Source: Chloroflexota bacterium
GTDB taxonomy: Bacteria > Chloroflexota > Anaerolineae > Anaerolineales > UBA4823
DNA length: 64,000 bases
Assembly: GCA_029782365.1 (NCBI GenBank)
Contig: JAKOUW010000085.1
Coordinates: 124,001-188,000, forward strand
Reading direction: 5' to 3'
Shown: piece by piece, positions 9,044 through 17,306 of the stretch
Numbering within the stretch: position 1 is the stretch's first letter
Layout of the letters: every line of letters begins with the position of its first letter
Translations under genes and position numbers: made by a program
Notes under the pieces: generated by a model
The model's database searches: none
Seen by the model: only the letters and a program-made list of their open reading frames with translations
Told to the model about the DNA's origin: nothing

Positions 9044-9337
9044 TTAGGCTGCTGCTGCTTCCTCGGCCGGCGTTTCTTCGACAGTCACCGGTTTCACGCT
9101 GACGCGCTTGCGGTTATCGCGAATTGTTTCAAAAACCACAACCCCATCCACGGTAGCGAAAATGGTGTCATCGGTGCCTACGCCAACGTTTTCGCCGGGC
9201 TTGATGTGGGTACCGTGCTGGCGCACGAGGATGTTCCCTGATCTGACGAATTCGCCGCTGTATTTCTTCACGCCCAGGCGCTGCCCCTGGCTGTCACGTC
9301 CATTGCGGCTGGAACCGCCGCCTTTCTTGTGTGCCAT
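9044..9337 (-). CDS. rpmA: 50S ribosomal protein L27
   Basis: Large-subunit protein next to the peptidyl-transferase centre. [20 protein letters not shown] is the diagnostic start with no N-terminal prepeptide, followed by [22 protein letters not shown]. The body is normal; residues 84-97 form a short acidic/Ala tail ([11 protein letters not shown]). It follows rplU by 5 bases, the usual bacterial order. Confidence 0.97.
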   Translation of the reverse strand: MAHKKGGGSSRNGRDSQGQRLGVKKYSGEFVRSGNILVRQHGTHIKPGENVGVGTDDTIFATVDGVVVFETIRDNRKRVSVKPVTVEETPAEEAAAA

Positions 9338-9342
9338 TTCTC

Positions 9343-9666
9343 TTACTCCTTCGCCGTTTCAATGGCGTCAATGCGCAGGCGGGTGTACTGCTGGCGGTGG
9401 CCAGTTTTCACACGATAGCGCTTTTTCGGTTTGTATTTGAACACCACGATCTTGGGACCCTTCACCTGGGCAACCACGGTGGCCTGCACCTTGACGCCCG
9501 CCACGAACGGCGTGCCGATTTCGGCGGCGTCGCCATCAGCGACTAACAGCACACGCTCAAGATCAATCTCTTCGCCCACATTCGAGTCGAAATGATCGAC
9601 ATCGATCAAGGCGCCTACGACGGCTTTATACTGTTTGCCGCCATCTTCAACAATCGCGTACTTCAT
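9343..9666 (-). CDS. rplU: 50S ribosomal protein L21
   Basis: Large-subunit protein binding 23S rRNA. The start [18 protein letters not shown] and the C-terminal [23 protein letters not shown] pattern are diagnostic; the length of 107 residues is normal. First gene of rplU-rpmA-rpmE, driven by a consensus promoter about 145 bases upstream with a structured leader between. Confidence 0.97.
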   Translation of the reverse strand: MKYAIVEDGGKQYKAVVGALIDVDHFDSNVGEEIDLERVLLVADGDAAEIGTPFVAGVKVQATVVAQVKGPKIVVFKYKPKKRYRVKTGHRQQYTRLRIDAIETAKE

Positions 9667-9803
9667 CTATTATTCTCCAATCTTCACTTCGCCAGGCTGC
9701 TCGCAACAGGTACGCTTTCATGCCAGCGCCCGGGTAAGTTGGAATTTTTTTTGGACATCCGTCCAACCGCAGTTAGTCCCAGCAGGCTCTGCCGGAACAC
9801 AGC
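9667..9803 (-). ncRNA. Structured 5' leader of rplU operon
   Basis: Between the predicted transcription start (about 9803) and rplU lie roughly 135 untranslated bases. On the minus strand they form a 10-bp hairpin (9798-9789 with 9785-9776, 3-base loop) and a 6-bp hairpin with a GGAT loop (9766-9761 with 9756-9751) followed by an A-run. Neither is a terminator. Bacterial L21 operons often carry autoregulatory leaders; whether this is one is inference. Confidence 0.4.
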
Positions 9804-9810
9804 GGGCTGA

Positions 9811-9839
9811 ATTATAAACGCAAAGCATCCACCTGTCAA
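9811..9839 (-). promoter_or_regulatory. Consensus housekeeping promoter of rplU-rpmA-rpmE
   Basis: Minus strand: TTGACA at 9839-9834, a 17-base spacer, TATAAT at 9816-9811. Both hexamers match the sigma-70/SigA consensus exactly. Confidence 0.88.
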
Positions 9840-9841
9840 AT

Positions 9842-9884
9842 AAAAAAAGCGGGCTGCCAGGGCTATGACATACCCTGGCAGCCC
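9842..9884 (-). terminator. Intrinsic terminator of the subtilase gene
   Basis: Twelve-base-pair stem (9851-9862 with 9873-9884), 10-base loop, then a run of Ts on the minus strand (9848-9842). It ends 18 bases after the subtilase stop codon. Confidence 0.9.
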
Positions 9885-9902
9885 AATAACCCAAGAGTCG
9901 AA

Positions 9903-11813
9903 TTAAGGGGCTGGCTCGCTCCAAACGCTGTCGGAGACGCTGCCCGTGAAGTCCAGACTGCCGGCCCAGTTACCGACCGCACCAGCCCAATTGCCAACCG
10001 CGCCAGCCCAATTGCCAACGGCGCCAGCCCAGTTGCCCATGGCTCCGGCCCAGTTGCCCATGGCTCCAGCCCAGTTGCCCATGGCTCCAGCCCAGTTGCC
10101 CATCGCGCCGGTCCAATTGCCCATCGTGCCAGCCCAGTTGCCCATCGCCCCGGCCCAGTTGCCCATGGCGCCAGCCCAGTTGCCCATCGCCCCGGCCCAA
10201 TTGCCCATCGCCCCGGCCCAATTGCCCATGGCGCCAGCCCAGTTGCCCATCGCCCCGGCCCAGTTGCCCATGGCGGCATACCAGGTGGTGTAGCCAGCCC
10301 AGTTGCCCATTGCCCCGGCCCAGTTGCCCATGTGGCCATCCCACTGTCCGTAGCCGTTCGCCCAGCCTTCCAGGCCGTTGGTCAGGCGGAAGGTGCCCGT
10401 CGCCGGGTCAAAGATGGTGTACCCCTGATAGTGCGTATCGCCGTGCAAATCGGCTAACAGGTCCATGCCGGCGTTGGCGCTTCCACTGATCGGCTGGAAA
10501 ACGGCATCCGGAGCGCTGACCCGGCCCGCCCCCTGCTGCCAGACACTGTACAGTGCGTCACCGGTTTGCGGGTTCACCCAGGGGAAAGCAGTGTACATCA
10601 GGCGGAACTTGACTTCATCCGGGCTGAGCGCCGGGTTAGCCGCCACGGTCAAGGCCGCCACGCCCGTAACGACCGCCGCCGCCTGCGAGGTGCCGGCCAT
10701 CGAATAATACCCTGCCGCTACCTTGTTATCCGCATATTTACGCGCCAGATAAGAGGAAGGCTGCATGGTCGAGACGATGTGGCCGCCCGGCGCCACCACA
10801 TCCGGCTTGGCGAAGGCATCGAAGGTCGGCCCGGCGGCAGAGAAGGGGGCGATATAGTCATCGCTCCAGTCATTGGGTGTGTAGTTATCCGTGAACGCCC
10901 CCACAGTGATCACATAGGGGGTGTTGCCGGGAACGCTGATCGTCATTGGGTCAGGGCCGCTGTTGCCGGCGGCGACCACCACGACAATGCCTTTCAGCCA
11001 GGCCTTTTCAACCGCCCGGTCGAGCGGGTCGGCCCAGTAGGGCACCAGGGCTGGCGCCACCAGCGAAAGGTTCAGCACGCGAATATCATATTCATCCTGG
11101 TGCTCCACCACCCACTGGATGCCGCGAATCACTCGGCTGTAGGTGCTGCTGCCATCGGCCGCCAGCACCCGCACAATCACCAAGTTGACATCCGGCGCCA
11201 CCCCCATCCACTCGCCATCCGCGCCCAATCTGGCATTGGCGATCACCCCGGTGACATGCGTGCCGTGCCCCGAGGGATCAGTCGGCGTGCGCTTATTTTC
11301 AACAAAATCGACGAAAGCCAGCACCCTGCTGTCGTTTTTCTTGCCTGTGCCGCGGTCCAGTCCTGTCTGGCTGATTTCCACACCCGAATCGACCACCGCC
11401 ACCGTGACGCCTTTGCCGGTCACCCCCTTCTGCCAGACGACATCGGCGCCGACCACATCCGGGTAATCCGAAGCCAGCGTTTTGCTGGTTGCGGAACCAG
11501 CGCCCTTATCCACCGCCTGCACAGCCTGGTCGGGGAATACCGAGCTGATCCCGGCCGCCTGCCGCAGGCGGCTGGCAGCTTCGGCGGTCAGCAGAGCCGA
11601 CACACCGTCGATCAACGACAGTTCGCCGGTGACAGAGCCGCCGTAGGCGCGCACCAGCGCGCTGACCTGGCTGACAGTAGATCCCTGGACGATAAAGGAG
11701 GCGACAGGCTGCGCAGCCGGACGGGCGGCCAGGCCGAGGCTCATCACCAGCGCAATCAACACAGCCAATGAAATGACTTTTTGTAATCGGTTGGGTTTCG
11801 CTTGCGTGTTCAT
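9903..11813 (-). CDS. Secreted subtilase (S8) with C-terminal GNW heptad-repeat tail
   Basis: Exported serine protease of 636 residues. A signal peptide (about 1-38; Lys/Arg then VISLAVLIALVMSLGLAARPAA) precedes an inhibitor-I9-like prodomain (about 39-105). The S8 catalytic domain shows Asp142 (VAVVDSGVEI), His183 (SGHGTHVTGV), oxyanion Asn284 (AAGNSG) and Ser376 (AGTSQAAAVVTG). After a short beta segment the protein ends in 17 copies of a GNWAGAM-type heptad (about residues 495-616), with no membrane anchor or sortase motif following. The repeats probably form a regular surface- or polymer-binding fold; that is inference. The gene is alone on the minus strand, with a c-di-GMP-I riboswitch and terminator in its 5' leader, so it should respond to the motility/biofilm signal. 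Confidence 0.92.
   Translation of the reverse strand: MNTQAKPNRLQKVISLAVLIALVMSLGLAARPAAQPVASFIVQGSTVSQVSALVRAYGGSVTGELSLIDGVSALLTAEAASRLRQAAGISSVFPDQAVQAVDKGAGSATSKTLASDYPDVVGADVVWQKGVTGKGVTVAVVDSGVEISQTGLDRGTGKKNDSRVLAFVDFVENKRTPTDPSGHGTHVTGVIANARLGADGEWMGVAPDVNLVIVRVLAADGSSTYSRVIRGIQWVVEHQDEYDIRVLNLSLVAPALVPYWADPLDRAVEKAWLKGIVVVVAAGNSGPDPMTISVPGNTPYVITVGAFTDNYTPNDWSDDYIAPFSAAGPTFDAFAKPDVVAPGGHIVSTMQPSSYLARKYADNKVAAGYYSMAGTSQAAAVVTGVAALTVAANPALSPDEVKFRLMYTAFPWVNPQTGDALYSVWQQGAGRVSAPDAVFQPISGSANAGMDLLADLHGDTHYQGYTIFDPATGTFRLTNGLEGWANGYGQWDGHMGNWAGAMGNWAGYTTWYAAMGNWAGAMGNWAGAMGNWAGAMGNWAGAMGNWAGAMGNWAGAMGNWAGTMGNWTGAMGNWAGAMGNWAGAMGNWAGAMGNWAGAVGNWAGAVGNWAGAVGNWAGSLDFTGSVSDSVWSEPAP
9961..10335 (-). 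repeat. 21-bp coding tandem repeat (GNWAGAM units)
   Basis: Seventeen copies of a 21-base unit encode the heptad GNWAGAM; the third and fourth letters of codons vary between copies (AGAM, AGAV, AGTM, TGAM), so translation is conserved better than DNA. One copy near 10270-10300 is interrupted by six extra residues (YTTWYA). Likely to expand and contract by slippage or recombination. Confidence 0.95.
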
Positions 11814-11840
11814 CGCATTCTCCTATCCGTACCAGGCTGT

Positions 11841-11876
11841 AAAAAAACAGACCTGCTTGTGCTAAGCCAGGTCTGT
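11841..11876 (-). terminator. Riboswitch-controlled terminator
   Basis: Nine-base-pair stem (11876-11868 with 11855-11847) followed by seven Ts on the minus strand (11847-11841), placed between the c-di-GMP aptamer and the subtilase start. Its loop-side strand (11873-11866) can instead pair over 8 bases with the 3' part of the aptamer (11914-11907). Confidence 0.85.
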
Positions 11877-11898
11877 TAAATCTTCCTTATCGATTTAA

Positions 11899-11988
11899 AC
11901 TTCGGCGACCTGGCAGTCATGACCGGTTGCCCGGTTTTAGACCCATAGTTTTGCGCCTCCAGTTTTCACTGAATTTGCCTTTTTCGGT
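11899..11988 (-). promoter_or_regulatory. Cyclic di-GMP-I (GEMM) riboswitch
   Basis: On the minus strand the leader shows the GEMM-I pattern in order: GGCAAAT (11979-11973); a stem closed by a GAAA tetraloop; GGCGCAAAACTATGGGTCTAA, matching the conserved CGCAAA..CY.YGGGYCUAA core; a second stem closed by a GCAA loop (ACCGG/CCGGT); and CTGCCAGGTCGCCG, matching the conserved 3' strand. A terminator follows. The GACCTGGC strand of the terminator competes with the aptamer 3' strand, so ligand should favour termination (off switch). Aptamer identity rests on matching the known consensus by eye. Confidence 0.87.
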
Positions 11989-11995
11989 TACCTAC

Positions 11996-12024
11996 AGAAT
12001 ACCACAAGGTAAGGGCAAATTCAA
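11996..12024 (-). promoter_or_regulatory. Promoter of riboswitch-subtilase transcript
   Basis: Minus strand: TTGAAT at 12024-12019, 17-base spacer, TATTCT at 12001-11996. The predicted start near 11989 is immediately before the aptamer. Confidence 0.65.
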
Positions 12025-12114
12025 TAGGCAGATGGCGAATCAACCGAGGTCTGATGAAACTGTAAGGCGGCGCGGCGCGCCTGACATTTTTGTAGGGCCA
12101 GGCCAGGGGGTGAA

Positions 12115-12143
12115 TTGTACACTGAATCAACGAATATGATATT
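12115..12143 (+). promoter_or_regulatory. Possible promoter of korDABC
   Basis: TTGTAC at 12115-12120, 17-base spacer, GATATT at 12138-12143, about 105 bases before korD. The -10 is a weak match. The remaining sequence between 12024 and 12248 shows no other feature I can support. Confidence 0.3.
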
Positions 12144-12248
12144 CTCCCGCCTTTAGATATGACAGTTAGCACTAGCCATGCGGAGCGAAGTTGATGATAA
12201 TGAAGGTTGTATCACTCCAAATATTTTAATTCTGCAGGAGGTTTACCG

Positions 12249-12503
12249 ATGCCCGTCAAGGGATGGATCGAAGTCAGCGATCTGTATTGTAAAGGGTGCG
12301 AGCTGTGTGTCCACGCCTGCCCACAAGCGGTGATGAACCTGGACATGGAGCGCCTGACGCCCAAAGGGTACCACCCGGTGCATTTAAGCGCCGAAGGCTG
12401 CACAGGCTGCGCGATCTGCGCCCTGGTTTGTCCTGAAGCAGCCCTGACTGTTTACCGAGAAACGCCCAACCGTGCGCTGCGCGCAGCGCCGGCGGCAGGC
12501 TAG
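12249..12503 (+). CDS. korD: 2-oxoacid:ferredoxin oxidoreductase, ferredoxin-like delta subunit
   Basis: An 84-residue two-cluster ferredoxin that carries electrons from the oxidoreductase. Two 4Fe-4S motifs are intact: [12 protein letters not shown] and [15 protein letters not shown] 12249 is supported by GGAGG 8 bases upstream. First gene of a four-gene cluster with alpha, beta and gamma subunits in the order delta-alpha-beta-gamma seen in Kor/Vor-type enzymes. The residues around the TPP site do not let me choose between 2-oxoglutarate and branched-chain substrates. Confidence 0.9.
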   Translation: MPVKGWIEVSDLYCKGCELCVHACPQAVMNLDMERLTPKGYHPVHLSAEGCTGCAICALVCPEAALTVYRETPNRALRAAPAAG

Positions 12504-12513
12504 GAGGCGCGGC

Positions 12514-13629
12514 ATGGCGCGTGAATTATTGGAAGGTAATTTTGCTATCGCCGAGGCGGCGGTGCGGGCCGGCGTTGAAGCCTATTTCGGCTACCCGATC
12601 ACCCCGCAAACCGAAGTATTGGAATGGATGTCGCACCGCATGCCCGAGCTGGGCCGGGCTTTTCTGCAGGCTGAAAGCGAAGTGGCGGCGGTGAACATGG
12701 TCTACGGCGCAGCCTGCACCGGGGCGCGCGTGATGACCTCTTCCTCCAGCCCGGGCATCAGCCTGATGATGGAAGGGCTGTCGTACATTGCCGGCACCGA
12801 GCTGCCGGTGGTGGTGGTGGATATTATGCGCGGCGGGCCCGGCCTGGGCAACATCGCCCCTTCGCAGGGCGATTACAACCAGATCGTGCACGGCGGCGGC
12901 CACGGCGATTACCCGCGCATCGTGCTGGCCCCGGCCAACGTGCAGGAGGCCATCGACCTGACCGTGCTGGCCTTCGACCTGGCTGAGAAATACCGCAGCC
13001 TCGTCTTTGTCTTGGCGGACGGCAACATCGGCCAGATGATGGAGCCGGCCGAGCTGCCCGAGATGAAAGCGGTGCGCAAAACCCGCCCAGAATGGGCCGT
13101 CACCGGCGCCGAAGGCCGCAAGCCGCGCATCCTCTCCTCGATCTACATCAAGCCCGAGGATGAAGAAGTGGCCAACCTGCGCATGCTGGATACCTGGTTT
13201 GCCATCCAGGAAAATGAAGTGCGTTACAAAGAATATTACCTGGACGACGCCGAGATCGTGGTGCTGGGCTTCGGCACCGCCGGGCGTATTGCCCTGTCGG
13301 CGGTGCGCTCAGCCCGCGCCGAAGGCATCAAAGCCGGCCTGTTCCGCCCGATCAGCCTCAGCCCCTTCCCGGCGGCGCGCGTCGAGCAGATTGCCCGACA
13401 GGCGAAGGCCTTTTTGGTGACCGAAATGAACGCTGGCATGATGCTGGACGATGTGCGCCTGGCCGCCAAAAGCTGCCTGCCGATCGAATTTTACGGCCGC
13501 ATGGGCGGCATGACCCCCTTCCCCGAAGAAATCTTGGGGGAGATCCGCCGCATGGCCTGCGAACCGCTGAGCAGCGCCGGCAACGGCCGCCTGCGCTGGC
13601 GCAACCGCATGCATCTTTCTCACAACTAG
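12514..13629 (+). CDS. korA: 2-oxoacid:ferredoxin oxidoreductase alpha subunit
   Basis: Pyrimidine-binding half of the TPP site plus the transketolase C-terminal domain (371 residues). It begins [20 protein letters not shown], with the family features [16 protein letters not shown] and the Glu-containing [32 protein letters not shown] 12514 has GGAGG just upstream; the gene starts 10 bases after korD. The N-terminus lacks a gamma domain, which is a separate gene here. Catalyses reversible CoA-dependent oxidation of a 2-oxoacid to acyl-CoA with ferredoxin as acceptor; likely 2-oxoglutarate or 2-oxoisovalerate. Confidence 0.9.
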   Translation: MARELLEGNFAIAEAAVRAGVEAYFGYPITPQTEVLEWMSHRMPELGRAFLQAESEVAAVNMVYGAACTGARVMTSSSSPGISLMMEGLSYIAGTELPVVVVDIMRGGPGLGNIAPSQGDYNQIVHGGGHGDYPRIVLAPANVQEAIDLTVLAFDLAEKYRSLVFVLADGNIGQMMEPAELPEMKAVRKTRPEWAVTGAEGRKPRILSSIYIKPEDEEVANLRMLDTWFAIQENEVRYKEYYLDDAEIVVLGFGTAGRIALSAVRSARAEGIKAGLFRPISLSPFPAARVEQIARQAKAFLVTEMNAGMMLDDVRLAAKSCLPIEFYGRMGGMTPFPEEILGEIRRMACEPLSSAGNGRLRWRNRMHLSHN

Positions 13630-13640
13630 GAGCAGTCGGT

Positions 13641-14423
13641 ATGGATATCTTGGTCAAACCTGAAGTGCAAACCGTCTATGCCCGCCCGCAGTCGCTCACC
13701 GATGTGTCGATGCATTACTGCCCGGGCTGCACCCACGGCATCGCCCACCGCCTGATCGCCGAAGTGATGGACGAGATGGAAATTCGCCAGCAAACCGTCG
13801 GCGTGGCGCCGGTCGGCTGCTCGGTGTTCGCCTACAATTATTTCAACTGCGATTTTGTCGAGGCGGCTCACGGGCGCGCCCCGGCCATGGCCACCGGCAT
13901 CAAGCGCGTGCTGCCGAACCGCATCGTCTTCACCTACCAGGGCGACGGCGACCTGGCTTCGATCGGCATGGGCGAAATCATGCACGCCGCCGGGCGCGGC
14001 GAGAACATCACCGTGGTGTTCATCAACAACGCCATCTACGGCATGACCGGCGGGCAGATGGCCCCCACCACCCTGCCGGGGCAGAAAACCACCTCCTCGC
14101 CCGAAGGGCGGGATGTCGAATCGATGGGCTTCCCGCTGCACATGTCGGAGATCCTGGCCAAGATGGACGGCGCCAGCTTCGTGGCGCGGCGCAGCCTGCA
14201 CGATCCCAAGAACATCCGCCTGGCCAAGAAGGCCATCCGCACGGCTTTCGAAGCCCAGCGCCGCGGCCTGGGCTTCAGCATGGTCGAACTGCTCTCCACC
14301 TGCCCGACCAACTGGGGCATCACGCCGATCGAAGCCCTGTCGTGGCTGGAACAGCACATGCTGCCGGTTTACCCGCTGGAAGATTTCAAAGTCTCCTCGG
14401 CCCTGGCCGGGTTGAAATTCTGA
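13641..14423 (+). CDS. korB: 2-oxoacid:ferredoxin oxidoreductase beta subunit
   Basis: TPP-diphosphate-binding subunit, 260 residues. The early [20 protein letters not shown] holds two cysteines like those liganding the proximal 4Fe-4S cluster in this family, with a further Cys in [11 protein letters not shown]. The TPP/Mg motif is [34 protein letters not shown] (GDG to NN). [10 protein letters not shown] follows, the usual Kor beta sequence. It lies 11 bases after korA. Confidence 0.92.
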   Translation: MDILVKPEVQTVYARPQSLTDVSMHYCPGCTHGIAHRLIAEVMDEMEIRQQTVGVAPVGCSVFAYNYFNCDFVEAAHGRAPAMATGIKRVLPNRIVFTYQGDGDLASIGMGEIMHAAGRGENITVVFINNAIYGMTGGQMAPTTLPGQKTTSSPEGRDVESMGFPLHMSEILAKMDGASFVARRSLHDPKNIRLAKKAIRTAFEAQRRGLGFSMVELLSTCPTNWGITPIEALSWLEQHMLPVYPLEDFKVSSALAGLKF

Positions 14424-14434
14424 GGAAGGCGCAC

Positions 14435-14989
14435 ATGCAAACAGAAATCATCATTGCTGGATTTGGCGGGCAGGGTGTGCTCTTCGCCGGGCAGATCCTG
14501 GCCTTTGCCGGGATGGACAACGGCCTGAACGTCACCTGGATGCCTTCCTACGGGCCTGAGATGCGCGGCGGCACTGCCAACTGCACCGTGGTGATCTCCG
14601 ATGAAGAGATCGGCTCGCCGCTGGTGCACCGCCCCGGCGCCGGGATGGTGCTCAACCTGCCATCCTTCGACAAGTACGAACCGCTGATCAGCCCGGGCGG
14701 CGCGCTGGTGGTCAACGCCTCGCTGGTCAACCGCAAAGCGCTGCGGCAGGACATCACCGCGGTGCACATCCCCGCCCAGGAGATCGCCGAGACGATCGGC
14801 AGCCGCCGCCTGACCAACATCGTCATGCTCGGCGCGCTGCTGGAGAAGCTGCCCTTCCTGCCGCTGGAGGCGATCGAAAAATCGCTCGACACTCACCTGC
14901 CAGAGCGCCACCGGCGCCTGCTGCCCTCCAACTTCCAGGCGCTGCGCCAGGGCGCGGCCTTCGCCCGCGGCGAATTGCAGACGATCTAA
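14435..14989 (+). CDS. korC: 2-oxoacid:ferredoxin oxidoreductase gamma subunit
   Basis: Structural/CoA-binding gamma domain, 184 residues, beginning MQTEIIIAGFGGQGVLFAGQ, which is diagnostic (GFGGQGV). The segment SYGPEMRGGTANCTVVISDE is also conserved. ATG 14435 follows korB by 11 bases with GAGGAAG upstream. Last gene of korDABC; a terminator lies 24 bases downstream. Confidence 0.92.
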   Translation: MQTEIIIAGFGGQGVLFAGQILAFAGMDNGLNVTWMPSYGPEMRGGTANCTVVISDEEIGSPLVHRPGAGMVLNLPSFDKYEPLISPGGALVVNASLVNRKALRQDITAVHIPAQEIAETIGSRRLTNIVMLGALLEKLPFLPLEAIEKSLDTHLPERHRRLLPSNFQALRQGAAFARGELQTI

Positions 14990-15012
14990 AAGCAGCCGAT
15001 GGCCTCATCCAG

Positions 15013-15049
15013 GCCGCCCCTTGTCGATCCTCGCCAGGGGCGGCTTTTT
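15013..15049 (+). terminator. Terminator of korDABC
   Basis: Nine-base-pair GC-rich stem (15013-15021 with 15036-15044) followed by five Ts. Confidence 0.85.
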
Positions 15050-15134
15050 CGTTGTACGCTGCCCAGGATTGGCTTCTGCCGCCTTCTATTCGGGATGACG
15101 CCCGGATTTTCAGGCGAGGCCCGGGTTCGTCTTT

Positions 15135-16376
15135 TTATGGCATCGGCTTCCAGGATACCGGCATGCACTCGGCGCCAGAAGCGAGAACTCGACTGGAAAT
15201 TCCCGTCTTGAGCTCATATACCTGGATGGAACAGCCCTGGTTTTGGTTGGGTTTATCAAAAAGAAAAAGGCCATACTCCAGATAGGCCAGGTATTTGCCA
15301 TCCGGCGACCAGCTCGGATCAATTGCGCGCAGGCCATTTTGGGGAACCAAAGTGGTTTTCCCCGATTCCAGGTTGAGAAGAAACATGCCAATGGAAGAGA
15401 ATATGTCATCCGGATCCAAACTCGCATATGCCAGGTATTTTCCGTCCGGCGACCAGGCTATATTGCCAACGCTTTTCCAAGTATATGTGAGACGGATGTC
15501 TTTCTGTGTTTTCAAGTCGATCTCACGTGCGTCCCCAATATCAGATGATAAGATATACCCTATTTTTTGCCCACCAGGATGCCAAATCAAGTCCCCACCG
15601 ATCGGATTCCCATTGGGGATGCGATCCGTTTTGCCATCCAGATGGATGAGATAAATCTCTCTCGGGCCAACATCACGTTCAGCGAGCGCCAGGATTTGAT
15701 CCTGCGTTGGCGACCAATTTAACGACAAAACATACCAAGCCTCAGAGATCAGCGTCTTGCGGGATTCAGTCAGCCGGTCTACCTGCGACAGATAACAGTG
15801 AAAAGGCGGTTTTTGAAAAATAAAATAATCACAATACACGATCCGCTGCCCATCCCTCGACCAGACATATTCCCAGACATTCGCAATCTCATCTATCTGT
15901 CCTGTGGCGAGATCAAGGATAATTAAGGAAGTTGGGTTCTGATCTACTTTTATGAATGCCAACCGCTTGCCATCCGGAGACCATCTGGGTTTCCAAAATG
16001 ATCCTATTTTCTGCGTTAATTTCACAGGTATTTTTTCGTTCAGTTGTATTGTATTGATCTCATAATGATACTCATTAAATTGATCTTTGGGATTATCGAT
16101 CACCAAGGCGGTATAGGCAAGCGTCCAGTCTGTCTCGAAGAAGAAGGGCGTAGGAGGCGGGAGCGTATGCCAGGGTACATAGGTAGGGGTTGGCGTGCGA
16201 GTGCCGGTTGGCGCAGGACTGGCTGTGAAGGTAGGGGTTTGCGTAAATGCTGGCGCTGGAGTGTCGGAAAGGGATACATTCACTGTGGGCGTGCTGACCG
16301 CAGCGCTAGGCGCGGTGCATCCGAATAGAAGGCTAAAGAATAATACAAGGAGAAGTGGGTTTTTCCTGGATATCAT
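15135..16376 (-). CDS. Lipoprotein with TolB/WD40-like (PD40) propeller
   Basis: A 413-residue exported lipoprotein. The signal ends in a lipobox LFGC (about residues 17-20), followed by a Thr/Pro/Ala-rich linker to about residue 75. The rest is a six- or seven-bladed propeller with repeats of the type WSPDGKRLAFI, WSRDGQRIVYC, WHPGGQKIGYIL, WSPDGKYLAYAS, WSPDGKYLAYLEYG. It sits directly downstream of an Rhs fragment on the same strand, the third such lipoprotein in this region. It may be an immunity-like or sensory lipoprotein; the function is not known from sequence. Confidence 0.75.
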   Translation of the reverse strand: MISRKNPLLLVLFFSLLFGCTAPSAAVSTPTVNVSLSDTPAPAFTQTPTFTASPAPTGTRTPTPTYVPWHTLPPPTPFFFETDWTLAYTALVIDNPKDQFNEYHYEINTIQLNEKIPVKLTQKIGSFWKPRWSPDGKRLAFIKVDQNPTSLIILDLATGQIDEIANVWEYVWSRDGQRIVYCDYFIFQKPPFHCYLSQVDRLTESRKTLISEAWYVLSLNWSPTQDQILALAERDVGPREIYLIHLDGKTDRIPNGNPIGGDLIWHPGGQKIGYILSSDIGDAREIDLKTQKDIRLTYTWKSVGNIAWSPDGKYLAYASLDPDDIFSSIGMFLLNLESGKTTLVPQNGLRAIDPSWSPDGKYLAYLEYGLFLFDKPNQNQGCSIQVYELKTGISSRVLASGAECMPVSWKPMP

Positions 16377-16469
16377 TGTTTAATCGTCCCTTCCGAACAG
16401 AAGGGGGGATGAAAACCCCGCCTGCGTTTATTATACAACAGCCTCAACACGGCTGGGATGAAGGCAGAA

Positions 16470-17303
16470 TCAGGGACGCACAGAATCCATAAATACCACT
16501 GAACCCAGAGGCACGTAACCGGCCAGACAGCGCGGCTGAGCTGTCTGTGACGTAGTTGTCAGGGCGTTACAGAATAACAGCCCAAAGTCAGCCATTGCCC
16601 CTGTTGCATAGCTGTACTGCCCTGTATATTGATACTTCGTCGGCAGGCTGCCCGAGGTGTACCGGATTTCACCCCATCCTTTATACAACTGCTTCGTCAC
16701 GCCCCCCCCATTCACATCCGCGCTCACACTCGTGCTGCCCGGACATTGCAAAGCAATGTCAAGGTCGCCAAACGGGTAGCGCACACCCACACTGCTGCGC
16801 ATCGCCACCCGCTGGCTGCCCAGATAATAATACTTCGTCGCGCTCCCGCCCGACACTTCGTAGTAGTTCTTGACGAAATAGGTGGTGGTTGCCGTGGTGG
16901 CCGTCAGCGTCTGTTTCACCCGCACCCCGTCTCCATCATAGCCAAACGCAGCCATGGACGTTCCGTTCTGGAGCACTTTCACCAGCCGGTTCTCTGCGTC
17001 ATACACCAGGTTAACCGTGAACACTTCCTGCAGGCTGACGTCGTCGAAGTCCAGCCAGCCCGACACGCCCTCCACCCGCAGTTCCAGCCGCACAGAGGCG
17101 GCGTTGGCCGGGGTCAACAGCCGCCCACCCACCTGCTGCCAGGTCAGGCTGCTGCTCTCGGCTGTGCCGGTGTAGACGTCCTTGTATCCGATGTAGGCGC
17201 TGCCTGCCGTGTAGTACAGGGCGCGCACGTGCCAGGCTGCCGATGGCGCAGGCGTAGCTGCCGCTGTACGGGCTGCTCGCCCCACGCCCGCTGCAATTGC
17301 CAC
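16470..17303 (-). pseudogene. Degenerate Rhs core fragment
   Basis: Remnant of an Rhs/YD-repeat protein. Residues in the middle (NLVYDAENRLVKVLQNGTSMAAFGYDGDGVRVKQT, in pieces; YYLGSQRVAMRS; YKGWGEIRYTSG; YQYTGQYSY) are canonical Rhs core. It is broken: the upstream half of a carbohydrate-binding-like domain continues in another frame near 17250; the GDHLGSTS core motif is disrupted by extra bases (GDLDIALQCPGSTS); and the C-terminal FYNARFYDP motif is lost after GLLFCNA, so no toxin tail remains. About 365 bp are nearly identical to the Rhs-C39 gene at 21085-21438. Probably a silent leftover that could still recombine. Confidence 0.8.
16570..16935 (-). repeat. Direct repeat of Rhs core, copy 1
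   Basis: Closely similar, in the same orientation, to 21085-21438; the last 75 bases before the shared boundary GTCTCCA are almost identical. The copies are about 4.5 kb apart and could recombine, deleting the sequence between. Confidence 0.85.
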
Positions 17304-17306
17304 CTT

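Noticed and set aside
9751..9766. Hairpin near rplU as a terminator
   Set aside because: On the minus strand it is followed by a run of A, not T, and it lies between promoter and rplU; more likely leader structure.
9961..10335. Regular 21-base repeats that look like a CRISPR array
   Set aside because: No unique spacers; the units are contiguous and translate in frame to GNWAGAM heptads inside the subtilase.
10566..11771. Long plus-strand frame opposite the subtilase
   Set aside because: Antisense shadow of a gene with intact catalytic motifs; no ribosome site or recognisable domain.
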